From: Mucilaginibacter rubeus
Lineage (GTDB): Bacteria > Bacteroidota > Bacteroidia > Sphingobacteriales > Sphingobacteriaceae
DNA length: 64,000 nt
Direction: 5' to 3'
Assembly: GCF_003286415.2 (NCBI RefSeq)
Contig: NZ_CP043450.1
Location: 930,001 to 994,000 of the forward strand
How positions within the stretch are numbered: the stretch's first letter is position 1; every line of letters starts with the position of its first letter. The position numbers were made by a program, and so were the translations under genes. Positions 1-9,700 of the stretch are shown piece after piece. The notes under the pieces were generated by a model. The model did not search any database. It saw only the letters and a list, made by a program, of their open reading frames with translations, and was not told the origin of the DNA.

Positions 1-1
1 C

Positions 2-1408
2 TATAATTATATGAATGGTGCCAATAGAAGCAATATGTTGATGAGTGTTTCGGATGCCTCGGGTACTGAAGCCTACAATAGTAATTATACTTACGATTCC
101 AATGGAAACCAACTAACTGATAGCAAAAAAACGATAGCCACCCCCATTTCGTATAATGAGCTAAATCTTCCATCGCAAGTCAATATCACAACCGGAACTA
201 AGGTACTCAAGTATATTTATGATGCAACAGGCAAGAAACTTGAGCGGCTGACTACTTCGGCTGGGGCAACTGTAGAAGACCGTTTTTATGTGGACGGGAT
301 AGAATATGTTTCCAATGCGATTGAATTGATACATACGCCTGAAGGCAGGACAACGCCTAACGGAGCCGGTGGTGCTTACATTTTTGAATACAATATAGCG
401 GATCATTTAGGTAACGTGAGGGCTGTATTTGGCGATAAGAATAATGACGGGGTGTTAACAGTTGATGAAATATTGCAGACTACCGACTATTATGCATTTG
501 GCAGGCAAATAGCTTATAGCCAAATCCTTGCACCTAACCCGGATAATACGTATTTGTATAGCAATAAGGAGTTACAAAAGGACCTAGGTGAATATGATTA
601 TGGCGCGCGTTTCTATGACCCTGTGATTGCGAGGTGGACGACCGTTGATCCGCTGGCTGAAATTAGTCGAAGATTTAGCCCCTACAATTATGTAGCGAAC
701 AATCCGATGCGGAATATCGATCCTGATGGTATGGAAGTAATTTATGGTGGCGGAGATTTAGGCGGAGATCTATATACAGGAGAAGACGCTGTGAATTTGG
801 GAAAAGGACTGCAAAACGCTCAAAACAAACAACAACAGCACGAAGAACGACATCAAAAAGATAACTCGAAAGATGAAAAAAAAGATAATGGTGCTTTATC
901 AGGTGGAAAATATGATGGACGTACTATTGGTTCTATTAAGCCGATAAGCGATAAGTATCATAGCTTGAAAATTACGACCATTAATAATAGCAAATGGATG
1001 GACGATTTTAATAAAGAACATGAGTTTCTTACTGGTTATGCAGAATGGTCTGATAAGCTAACTGATTTTTTCGGAGCACTTAGCTTCGCCCCCAGTAAGG
1101 AAGATTTGGTGAATTTTGTTAAAAAACCTCGAAAAGGAGTTAAAAACTTTCTAAAAGGCATTACTCCAACAGTTGCAGTAGCGACCACAATAAAATTGCA
1201 AACAATGTCTTTTTCTGAGGCAGCATCGTCGTTAGAAGATATTATGAAAAATTACTTAATCCTGCATAAAGATAACCCATCAGAACAAAAGGGCGTTTAC
1301 ATTATAGATGAAAACTACTGGGTACCTGCATTTGGTGGGGCCGGCAAACAATACACTGATTATTATGACGTTGAAACAAAAAAATTCCTTGGACAGGTCC
1401 ATTTTTAG
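2..1408 (+). CDS. RHS repeat-associated protein, C-terminal part (runs off the left edge)
   Basis: The reading frame is open to the window edge, so the true start lies outside. YD-type repeat sequence fills about the first 180 residues, counting from the ATG at 11. The RHS core hallmark follows, with the motifs YDYGARFYDP, RWTTVDPLAE and NPMRNIDPDGM at about residues 193-240. Established for the family: RHS proteins form a shell that encloses a variable C-terminal toxin released after the core. Here the tip (about residue 242 to 465) starts with a glycine-rich and Gln/Lys-rich linker and ends in a region I cannot assign to a toxin family. A small membrane-protein gene overlaps its 3' end and is an immunity candidate. 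It is probably secreted or surface delivered, which is inference because the N-terminus is missing. Confidence 0.85.
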   Translation, partial: YNYMNGANRSNMLMSVSDASGTEAYNSNYTYDSNGNQLTDSKKTIATPISYNELNLPSQVNITTGTKVLKYIYDATGKKLERLTTSAGATVEDRFYVDGIEYVSNAIELIHTPEGRTTPNGAGGAYIFEYNIADHLGNVRAVFGDKNNDGVLTVDEILQTTDYYAFGRQIAYSQILAPNPDNTYLYSNKELQKDLGEYDYGARFYDPVIARWTTVDPLAEISRRFSPYNYVANNPMRNIDPDGMEVIYGGGDLGGDLYTGEDAVNLGKGLQNAQNKQQQHEERHQKDNSKDEKKDNGALSGGKYDGRTIGSIKPISDKYHSLKITTINNSKWMDDFNKEHEFLTGYAEWSDKLTDFFGALSFAPSKEDLVNFVKKPRKGVKNFLKGITPTVAVATTIKLQTMSFSEAASSLEDIMKNYLILHKDNPSEQKGVYIIDENYWVPAFGGAGKQYTDYYDVETKKFLGQVHF

Positions 1409-1673
1409 TAATAGGGCACAGTTAATCTCGTTTTTGGCAATATTTATTATTCGGATGATATTTCTTCGACGAATCGGAGATAAGGTTCATGAATTGGACT
1501 ATGCCTGGGTGAATTTTATACACCGAAGCGGGGGATTCCTTATAATCTGGAATGCTCTTTTGAATGTATTAGCAAGAAATTACTTAAGCGAGCGAAATGC
1601 CGATATAGTAATTGGGATTATTACAGTAATCAACATTTTTTACTTGGTATTTAATCTTTACTTTCTTGCCTGA
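1365..1673 (+). CDS. Small membrane protein, candidate immunity protein for the RHS tip
   Basis: A 102-residue frame starts at ATG 1365 inside the 3' end of the RHS gene and overlaps it by 44 bases in another frame. An upstream in-frame ATG at 1308 would overlap more. The protein has about three hydrophobic stretches: near residues 19-33 (LISFLAIFIIRMIFL), near the middle (FLIIWNALLNVLA) and at the C-terminus (IVIGIITVINIFYLVFNLYF). Immunity genes of polymorphic toxins normally sit directly downstream of the toxin tip, and membrane-protein immunity factors are common, so the role is inferred from position only. No family was recognised. Confidence 0.5.
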   Translation: MTLKQKNSLDRSIFSNRAQLISFLAIFIIRMIFLRRIGDKVHELDYAWVNFIHRSGGFLIIWNALLNVLARNYLSERNADIVIGIITVINIFYLVFNLYFLA

Positions 1674-1726
1674 GGCAATTTTGTAGCAATGCTTTTTGAT
1701 TGCAATAAGCGACATCATATACTCAC

Positions 1727-4700
1727 TTGTTTTTGAATAATATTTTGTTTAGTCATGAGTTAATTATCTTAAGCAAATTAATACGATGTGTAAGGCGCTG
1801 TGCAATAATGATTCTGGTGATTTTTTGTCATCAGAATCAATATGCGCAAGGGAATGTGCAGTTCCATGTCAATACCCATATCCTTGGCGGTAAAAAAATC
1901 CTGAGAGTAAAATGTGATTTTAATGATCCTTACGCCTGGGTACTGGCAGAGCACAACCAGGTATACCGGATAAACAGCGCTACTAAAAAGGTTGACGATT
2001 TTACCGCTCAGTTTTCCTCATATCATGATTTAACTTTCATTGATATTGCCGGTGAAAGTGCTGATACCGTTTTTATTGCGACCGGCAATAAAATGGTAAT
2101 ACAATACAAAAAGGGAGTCACTAATACCATCTCCGCAGCCCAGGGGCTTGTCGATGATATCAATTCCATAGGTGTTGATTATAGCGGGATATTTTTAACC
2201 GAGACCGCTAATGTGCTCCTCATAGGGACTTTTAACGGTATGTTCCGCTATAATATGGATACGGAGGAGCTGATACTGAGTTCACATAAGGAAGACAGCC
2301 AGATATTTGAAGCGACCTATAAAAAATTATTTCACAGCGGTACTTACGATTCCAGTGGCCCGCAAACAGGTACACTAAGATTTATTCCGACATTGGTATT
2401 TGACGATCATACTTATTTTCCGGGTTATGTGTGGCTGGATGGACAAACGTTTGGTGATCATATTAATACCGCATTTTATACTACCCCGACGATTTATGAT
2501 TCCCAGATCCATCCCAACTTTCTGAATATCTATTGGGGCAATGATAAGGGAATGTTCCAGATAAAAAATAGCGGCAGTTACTATTTGAGTGATAATTATA
2601 AGCATTACCTGGATAATATCCAGGTAAACAAGATTACCAGTATTTACGGGCTCACGGCTTTCGGTGACGGGCACGCCTTTTTTGATGCGGGGCTGATCAA
2701 GGAGAATATGCTGATAGGGACAGATCAGGGCCTGTATTACAGTACGGCCATGTACGACTATTATGGGAATAATAACCAGTTAAATGAATTCACACTTAGC
2801 CATTTTGATGAGCTTGGCAATATCCGGGTGAATGATATTTCAGTGTATCCAAAGTCGACCAGGGAACCGGTTTGCGAGGACGGCTTCTGGCTCGCGACCG
2901 ATGACGGGCTTTATTTCGTTAAGCCTGACTACGCCGCGGCGCTCAATAACCAGCAGGCCAAACTGATCTCTTTTGAAAATGAACCTTATGACCCCGCATT
3001 AAAACGCATTTGCGAGGGTAACGAAGCTCATCTTTTAGCAGATCAATATAACGATGGCAATGCTGCGGTGCAGTGGTATCGTAACGGACAGGAATTACCG
3101 GGAGAAAGCGGCGTAGAACTGGTCACTACAAAGCCCGGCGACTATTATGCGGTATTGTACGATCCCTGCCAGAATTTTCATTTTGAAAGTAACCACCTGA
3201 AGGTGGAAGTGATCTCGGCCCCGATATTCAGCTTTAATTATCCAGACCATAAACAGTATTGCGGTATCTCCGAATTCAAACTGGAAACAGATTATAGCCA
3301 GGCCTATCATTACCGTTGGTATAAAGATGGGGAGCTGCTGGATAAAACAGATAATTTTCTGCTGGTAAACGAAAACGGTACTTATAAAGTTGAAGTCAGT
3401 GCATGTGACGGAACCTGGGTGCCGTCAAAAGAAACGGGGGTGGAGTTTATCAACTTACCTGAGCCTAAAGTTATCCCTGATAAATTCAAGTATTGCGAAG
3501 GAGAAACGGCGCATTTAAATTCCGGTGTGCCGCCAGACGATAGCTATAATATAAACTGGTACCGAGACGGCGAGCCATTAACCGAAAATTTGAACAAGCA
3601 GGAAATAGAGGTGGTTAAACCCGGTAGTTATACAGTTAAATTGACAGCCAAAAACGGCGATTGTTTTAAGGTTTCGGAAGCAGCCGCCCTATCTTTTACG
3701 CCGTTACCACATTTTACATTTGATTATCCGGACGTACTGAGCTATTGTAATGAACCATCGACGATACTCAAAACAACATTAAACCCATCATACCAGTACC
3801 GCTGGTATAAGGATGGTGTCCTAAACGGTATAACGGGCAATGTGCTTACTGTAACCGCTTCCGGTTTGTATGCGCTGGAAGTCAGTTCCTGCGAAGGGAG
3901 TTGGGTCGGGACCAAAAATGTTCAGGTTAACCTGGCGCGTTTACCAAACCCGCAACTAACTGCGGACAAGACCAGTTACTGCACGGGTGATATTGCTAAA
4001 ATCAGCGCCGGTATAAGTCCATCTGCAGATTATGCCATAAACTGGACCAATAACGGTGTCCCCTTGCCAGAGTGGGATGGCCATAGTACAATAAACGCTA
4101 CGGCGGAGGGCAGATACCGGGCAATCGTGACCAGTACGCTTCTACATACTTGTTTTTACGTTTCAACCGAATATGCACTGACATTTAATCCGGAACCTGG
4201 GTTAACGCTTGAACGCAGTACAACTCAAACCTTATGCGATGGACAGTTGCTGACGGTGAGAGCTGTTTACAATGAGGGGAGTATCAGGTGGTCCGACGGG
4301 CAAAGCACGGATCTGATCACGATCACCAGACCGGGGAATTATGGTGTGGGCTTGACGTCCACTACAGGATGCTACAGGCACATAGACTTCGATATAAATT
4401 TTTATGCTTTGCCGGTGATCAATATTCCCGACGCTGTCATTTGTCCCTCAGCTCATCAAACCATTATTTTAACCGCTGACGAAGGTTATTCGACTTATCT
4501 CTGGAACGGCGTAAAAGGTGGATCTCAATTTAGTGTCGATCGTCCGCAAATTGTTCAGCTTACCGTAATCGATAACAATGGCTGCCAGGCCACAAAACAA
4601 ATTACAGTTTCAGAACAATGTCAGGAAACATCGATCCCGAATACGTTTACGCCGAACGGTGATGGGATCAATGATACCTGGGTAATACCTCCGCTTGAAA

Positions 4701-4888
4701 GCGTCCCCGATGTTTCGGTACAAGTGTTTAACCGCTACGGAACGAAAGTTTATCAAAGTAACGGCCTGTATACGCCCTGGAACGGACGGATGGGAACTAA
4801 AAGACTGCCCGCAGGGACCTATTATTACATCATTTCAGAAAAGAAGGCAGGCAAAAAGTTTTCAGGCAATGTGACGTTGATTTATTAA
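1727..4888 (+). CDS. Large secreted protein with gliding-motility-type (T9SS) C-terminal domain
   Basis: About 1050 residues. A hydrophobic stretch followed by YAQ near residues 28-41 looks like a signal peptide. The start is uncertain: TTG at 1727 gives a long N-region, while ATG at 1808 gives a very short signal. The N-terminal 400 residues look like a two-component-regulator/ligand-sensor type beta-propeller. The middle has repeated Ig/PKD-like units of about 90 residues, each with an N-W/Q-WYR/K-DG core (for example QWYRNGQELPG and RWYKDGELLD). The C-terminus has the signature of gliding-motility-associated C-terminal domains (IPNTFTPNGDGINDTWVIP, then VFNRYGTKVYQS, ending in GNVTLIY). 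That domain directs export by the type IX system and surface attachment. Its role in the RHS neighbourhood is unknown. Confidence 0.85.
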   Translation: MFLNNILFSHELIILSKLIRCVRRCAIMILVIFCHQNQYAQGNVQFHVNTHILGGKKILRVKCDFNDPYAWVLAEHNQVYRINSATKKVDDFTAQFSSYHDLTFIDIAGESADTVFIATGNKMVIQYKKGVTNTISAAQGLVDDINSIGVDYSGIFLTETANVLLIGTFNGMFRYNMDTEELILSSHKEDSQIFEATYKKLFHSGTYDSSGPQTGTLRFIPTLVFDDHTYFPGYVWLDGQTFGDHINTAFYTTPTIYDSQIHPNFLNIYWGNDKGMFQIKNSGSYYLSDNYKHYLDNIQVNKITSIYGLTAFGDGHAFFDAGLIKENMLIGTDQGLYYSTAMYDYYGNNNQLNEFTLSHFDELGNIRVNDISVYPKSTREPVCEDGFWLATDDGLYFVKPDYAAALNNQQAKLISFENEPYDPALKRICEGNEAHLLADQYNDGNAAVQWYRNGQELPGESGVELVTTKPGDYYAVLYDPCQNFHFESNHLKVEVISAPIFSFNYPDHKQYCGISEFKLETDYSQAYHYRWYKDGELLDKTDNFLLVNENGTYKVEVSACDGTWVPSKETGVEFINLPEPKVIPDKFKYCEGETAHLNSGVPPDDSYNINWYRDGEPLTENLNKQEIEVVKPGSYTVKLTAKNGDCFKVSEAAALSFTPLPHFTFDYPDVLSYCNEPSTILKTTLNPSYQYRWYKDGVLNGITGNVLTVTASGLYALEVSSCEGSWVGTKNVQVNLARLPNPQLTADKTSYCTGDIAKISAGISPSADYAINWTNNGVPLPEWDGHSTINATAEGRYRAIVTSTLLHTCFYVSTEYALTFNPEPGLTLERSTTQTLCDGQLLTVRAVYNEGSIRWSDGQSTDLITITRPGNYGVGLTSTTGCYRHIDFDINFYALPVINIPDAVICPSAHQTIILTADEGYSTYLWNGVKGGSQFSVDRPQIVQLTVIDNNGCQATKQITVSEQCQETSIPNTFTPNGDGINDTWVIPPLESVPDVSVQVFNRYGTKVYQSNGLYTPWNGRMGTKRLPAGTYYYIISEKKAGKKFSGNVTLIY

Positions 4889-4991
4889 GGTGTCAACGTG
4901 CTTGCCCAACTCATCAGTAAACTTCGCCAGTAAGGAATTAAGCGGCGGCAATTACAAAATATGCAGATGAGCCTTGATCGCATAACCGGCA

Positions 4992-5225
4992 TTAGCCGTT
5001 ACACCCTATTTTCGCCCAAAGCTCAGGAGTGCAATCACCTATAGTCAGTTCCGGCCCGATAGCGGTGTCCAGCCTAAAAACTCCGTCCCGGCTCTTTGGC
5101 TTTGCGGGCATCCTGCTGAAATAGTCGTATAAAGCCCTGTCGCCTGGAGCGAGGCTGTCCCGATAGGCTTTGTCTTCATCCGATAAAGAACTCAAATAAT
5201 CGTATTGTTCTTCATGATAATTTTC
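4992..5225 (-). pseudogene. In-frame 3' continuation of the neighbouring gene behind a TAA stop
   Basis: From the TAA stop at 5226-5228 the same frame stays open for 78 codons down to the next stop at 4992. It encodes an acidic, protein-like sequence (YDYLSSLSDEDKAYRDSLAP, then DRALYDYFSRMP). There is no ATG; the only early alternative start is TTG at 5195. The simplest reading is that this was the C-terminal part of the gene at 5226-5579, cut off by a nonsense change. An independent small gene with a TTG start, or stop read-through, are alternatives. Confidence 0.5.
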
Positions 5226-5579
5226 TTATTCGTCTTTAAATAAAAAGGAATGATAAGGTAATGCAGGAAGGTAATTATTTGTTTTTAGTACCTGCCCGAA
5301 AAAGAAGTCAAGGGCCTCAAAATACATTGCCTTTGGCTTCATAAATCCATCAATTTTCTGATCACAGGCCAATATCGTAAACACATACTGTGACCTGATC
5401 TCCCAATCGTCATAGTTAAAACCCAAAGGCTGCGCATCCACAAAAGGTTGTAACAGCGTGGCCGACAGGATCCGCCCGCTTTCTGTCTCCTTTAGTTCAC
5501 GTTCTTTGATACTCATCTTGAAACTGCCGTCCGGCAGGTAGATCAATTTTTTATCTCCCTTCAAAATATTTAAAATCAT
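5226..5579 (-). CDS. Hypothetical protein, probably truncated by an in-frame stop
   Basis: 117 residues from ATG 5579, overlapping the upstream gene end at 5551 by 29 bases. A longer in-frame start at 5636 lies deeper inside the upstream gene and is less likely. The protein begins MILNILKGDKKL and contains DDWEIRSQYVFTILACDQK. It ends SFLFKDE at a TAA, after which the same frame continues with coding-like sequence to 4992. It belongs to a short minus-strand cluster (6368 down to 4992) between two RHS-type regions. No family or signal peptide was recognised. It could be a cytoplasmic partner of the RHS proteins, but only position suggests this. Confidence 0.55.
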   Translation of the reverse strand: MILNILKGDKKLIYLPDGSFKMSIKERELKETESGRILSATLLQPFVDAQPLGFNYDDWEIRSQYVFTILACDQKIDGFMKPKAMYFEALDFFFGQVLKTNNYLPALPYHSFLFKDE

Positions 5580-5979
5580 ATTCCGCCTTTTCAGCAGGTT
5601 CATTGATGTTATCTGCAATAACTTCTTCCAGGCCATCCAGGTCTATGATCTGAATTTGTTGGATGCCGGCTTTCAGTTTCGAGCTGCAGTAGTATGCTAT
5701 CGCCGCCCTGATGTCCTCAATTGTCGATTTTGCTTTTATCGGTTCACTATTTACAATCAGAAAGGCGTAAACCTGGGTAACCGGGAACAATGTATCCGGA
5801 AGGTCAAGATTATTGATGCGTACGCTGATATAGTTCCCCGTAAGCTCAAACACATCGGTTGCACAATTTTCGCGCTTCTCCCGTTGTGCAGGTGTAATAA
5901 CCCTTAAGGTGATCTCCGTTTCTGTTAAAAAGATCAGGTCATCACCGTCCTGCCTGATGATTTCGAATTTCTTATCCAT
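5551..5979 (-). CDS. Hypothetical protein, 142 aa
   Basis: Starts at ATG 5979 (MDKKFEIIRQDGDDLIFL) and ends FKYFEGR. It is predicted soluble, with a beta-rich N-terminal half (TETEITLRVITPAQREKREN) and a helical C-terminal half rich in Asp and Glu. No family was recognised. It is the second complete gene of the minus-strand cluster: an 89-residue gene lies upstream and a 117-residue gene overlaps its end, consistent with translational coupling. The cluster runs opposite to the flanking RHS and T9SS genes. Confidence 0.6.
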   Translation of the reverse strand: MDKKFEIIRQDGDDLIFLTETEITLRVITPAQREKRENCATDVFELTGNYISVRINNLDLPDTLFPVTQVYAFLIVNSEPIKAKSTIEDIRAAIAYYCSSKLKAGIQQIQIIDLDGLEEVIADNINEPAEKAEYDFKYFEGR

Positions 5980-5994
5980 AATCCCCTCGATTAT

Positions 5995-6098
5995 TTACCA
6001 GGCAAGAGGTCCGTTCAAATCGGTTAACCCCCCGCTGGTAATTTCGTCATTCTGCTCAACTTTTGTTTTGCCGGTCAGAAGCAAAACAATTTGCCTGG
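5995..6098 (-). other. Open coding-like frame without ATG between two small genes
   Basis: About 38 codons are open between the end of the 89-residue gene (6099) and the start of the 142-residue gene (5979). The frame ends in DEITSGGLTDLNGPLAW before a TAA at 5995-5997 and looks like protein. No ATG is available; the frame joins the end of the upstream gene by a -1 shift. It may be the frameshifted C-terminus of that gene, or a tiny gene with a non-ATG start. Confidence 0.3.
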
Positions 6099-6368
6099 TT
6101 ACAACTGCTTTATACTGCTCAATAACTCATCCATTTCACGCTGACAGCCGGTGATTACCGCGGCGACATCTTCCTGTTCGCTTACATTCAACAAGTCACC
6201 ATCATAAATCCAGTTATCCTCCTGGTCAAACAATAATCTTCCCAATTTTAACTCCGGCAATGGCTCATAGAGCCAATAACCACCGGTGGTATCCGGCACG
6301 AGCTGGATCCAGCGTTCCGACCGGGTTTTTGCCCTTACTACCTTATCATCGAATAACTTACTTGTCAT
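6099..6368 (-). CDS. Hypothetical protein, 89 aa
   Basis: The frame extends up to 6479, but the protein-like part starts at ATG 6368 (MTSKLFDDKVVRAKTRSERW). The upstream extension is AT-rich and looks like leader DNA, so I chose 6368. The protein is acidic and soluble, ending REMDELLSSIKQL. It is the first gene of the small minus-strand cluster, and the roughly 350 bases between 6368 and 6715 would hold the divergent promoters. No family was recognised. A -1 frameshift near its end would add 38 coding-like codons. Confidence 0.5.
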   Translation of the reverse strand: MTSKLFDDKVVRAKTRSERWIQLVPDTTGGYWLYEPLPELKLGRLLFDQEDNWIYDGDLLNVSEQEDVAAVITGCQREMDELLSSIKQL

Positions 6369-6714
6369 GTAAAACAAAGGTGAATAAAAATTTGTAAAAA
6401 AGCATAGTGATTTGCTAAGAATATTAGTATAGTTTTGTGGTCCCCAAATTGAAATGAGGCGGTAAAGTCGCTTTCGCATCGAATTTTGTAGTCCTTGATT
6501 TAAAGATATTTTGACAAAATATTTTTTTATTTTTTTTTATATAATATTTATATTTGAACCATAATCAACCTATTTCTTTTCACATGAATTACATCTCTTA
6601 TGAATTTCTGTCAGTCCAATAGCTAATTTCTTGATATTAAGTATGTAGCGTTTTTTGTACGGTAGTTTTTCTGCTATCCGGCAGGTTTATCTTTTTTTAT
6701 AATATCCTAACCTT

Positions 6715-9700
6715 ATGCGAATTTTTTTATTTTGTTTGATTTTATCAACAATCTTTCTTGTTACAAGTTTAGTTGTTAATGCACAAACTGGAAACACGAT
6801 TTCCGGCAACGAGATTGCTACTCCCCCTAATGCTGCCGGGTTTATTCAGTATACTAAAGTACCTGTAGGTGAATTTACCGGAATTCCTGATATAAAGGTT
6901 CCGCTTTACACGATAAAGTCAGATAACCTTAACTTTCCATTATTCTTATCCTATTATGCAAGAGGCGTGCAGCCGAACACACATAGTGGCTGGGTTGGGA
7001 CCGGATGGAATTTAATTGCAGACGGCGTTATAACCCGAAAGATCAATGATTTACCTGATGAGTTTGCTTCGGATTACATTGGTTATAATTCGCCTTATGG
7101 GGATAATATGCATTATGGCTGGTATTTTGGTGCTAATCATACTCAGAATTATTCTATCTCACAATATCAGGGACATGCGGTAAGTACAGGTACTACCAGC
7201 GGATATGTGGTGGTAGACACGGCTCCTGATGAGTTCTCTTTTAGTATCAACGGTATTTCAGGCACCTTTTTTTTAGGCAGTGACGGGAAATGGAAGGTTC
7301 GGTCCGCTGACGGAACCACATTAAGAATCCAGGAAACGGTCGGTTCTGTTACGATAAGACCGCTTGCCAGTTCTTCGAGCCAATTTGATTATCAAACGAT
7401 TAATCCAACGTTCGTACAATTCACGCTGACCGCCGGCGACGGAACTAGGTATATCTTTGGCGGAAATCCTTCTTCCGGAGGCTCGAATACCACCATTGAA
7501 TTTAACCGTAGAGGGCCTTCCAGCGAGAGCTATAATAACAATATGACTGCAATGGCCTGGCACGTATCTGAGATTGACTTGCCAAGTGGAAAAAAGATTA
7601 CTTTCAATTATTTCAGGGATGGCACTGTCTTTACCTATGCACCGTCCATGAGTGAAAATTATGAGGTATACGGGTCGATACCCGGAACTTCCATAAGCGT
7701 TTCCGGAAAAGGGTTTAACGTCGATCCACTTGATTTCAGTATGAACGCAATGGATCCAGTTTATTTACAAACAATTGTATTTCCTGAAGGAAAGGTGGTT
7801 TTTAATGCGGTTCCCTCCAACGAAGTAGATTACCTGGAAGCCCGCAATACGACTAGCATAAGGGACGCAGGAAATGGGTATGCAAAAAACAGTCCAGGGA
7901 TTGTGAATTCTTATAATATTTTTCATACCTATGGCGATCTGGCCAATAATACGCCTTATTTCCCTTTTAACAGTCAAGGCAATCTCGGGGAAATGTGGTA
8001 TAAACTGAATTCGATACAGGTCTATGACAACAATAATAAAAACCTGAAAACATTTAATCTTAGTTATAGCAGTGATGCAAACACACGCTTGTTTCTAAGT
8101 TCAGTTCAGGAAAATGATTTACCGGCTTATACATTTACCTATAATACAACGCCTTTACCCGCATATTGTTCCATTCATACGGATCATTGGGGCTTTTATA
8201 ATGGTCAGAAGACCTTACCGGCTTTTACCTATGATGCTAATAATTTCGTGACCACAGCCTTCCAGGATAGTTATTATCAATTCAGGGAACCTGACCCTGC
8301 TTACGTAACAGCCGGAATTCTGACGAAGGTCACCTATCCGACAGGGGGTTATTCCCAGTTTTTTTATGAACCGAACCAGTATAGCAAATGGGTGGGTTTC
8401 CCCGTAGCAGTAAACACGCTGCCATCTGCAATGACGGGAGCAGGGGTAAGGGTACAGAAAGTGGTAACTACAGACAACGCTAATCTTACTCCGATTACCT
8501 ATGAGTATAAGTATGTTAATAATCTAACCGATAACGTATCCAGCGGGGTATTAGGTATGCCAAAACCTGCATATGCTGTAAATGACCAGGTAACTTATGT
8601 TCGTTACGATAGCAACGGCAATGCGGTTTCACTGGGTTCGGGTGTTAACTTTGGATTTTGGAGCAGCAACTCCATCAATCCCTCACAGAATGATGACGGT
8701 AATATCGTAACCTACAGTAATGTGATTGAACGACAAAGTAACAATGGCGTTTTCAATGGAATGAAGGCCACCGTTTTTACCAACCATGACAACGGTTACC
8801 CCAATAACAATCCTGACCAAATCGCTTTTTCACTATCCGGGGCAAGTCAAAGTTATCTTTTTCACAATAGTAACCGGACTTTTGAACGAGGAAGGATTCT
8901 AACTGAAACTAGTTATGACCAAAATAATAAAATCATTCACCAGCTGCAGTTCACTTACAACGATGATGCAACCCGTTTTGATCAATGTACCAAACTGATC
9001 TTGTCATCTGTTCAGCAAGAATATATTGGAAACTATGCAAACGGGCCCGTAGGTGGTCCGTCGTATATAACGTTCGTCAATAATTCTGCCCTAAGGTTCT
9101 TCTACTATTTCCCTTATTTAAAAAAGAAAGTCGAGACGTTTTATCCTAACGATGGTTCTGTTAATAACACGGTTACAACAACCAATTATGCCTATGACGC
9201 GGTTAATGGAACACGCAACCAGGTTAGTCAGAGCACTGTAGACAGCAAAGGATATACGACGACTAGTCTAACAAAATTTCCATTGGATTACGGAACACCG
9301 TCAAATCCGGAAGATGATTTTACAAAGGGTATTGTCAATCTTCAAAGCAAATCGGCAGTATCGCTGCCCGTGGAATCAATGGTCCAGTTAAATGATGGCT
9401 CAGCCACTACGCAGACTTTATCAGCAACACTGAATTCTTATCATCCTACTCTGCCGGTTGCAAATCTGGTTTACAAGGCACTGATCAGCGATCCCAAAGC
9501 TGCGTTTACCCCATCTACAATCGCAGGAAGCTGTTGCCTGGTTAAAGACGGCACGTATGAGCCACGCATGGTTACTGATATTTTTGATAACAATGGCAAC
9601 ACGCTTTTGGAGCATGTTGTTAATGGCGGCTATAAGGCTTATCAATGGGGTTACAGTAACACTTTTCCGGTAGCCGTATTGTCCAATGCGCCGGCTAACA

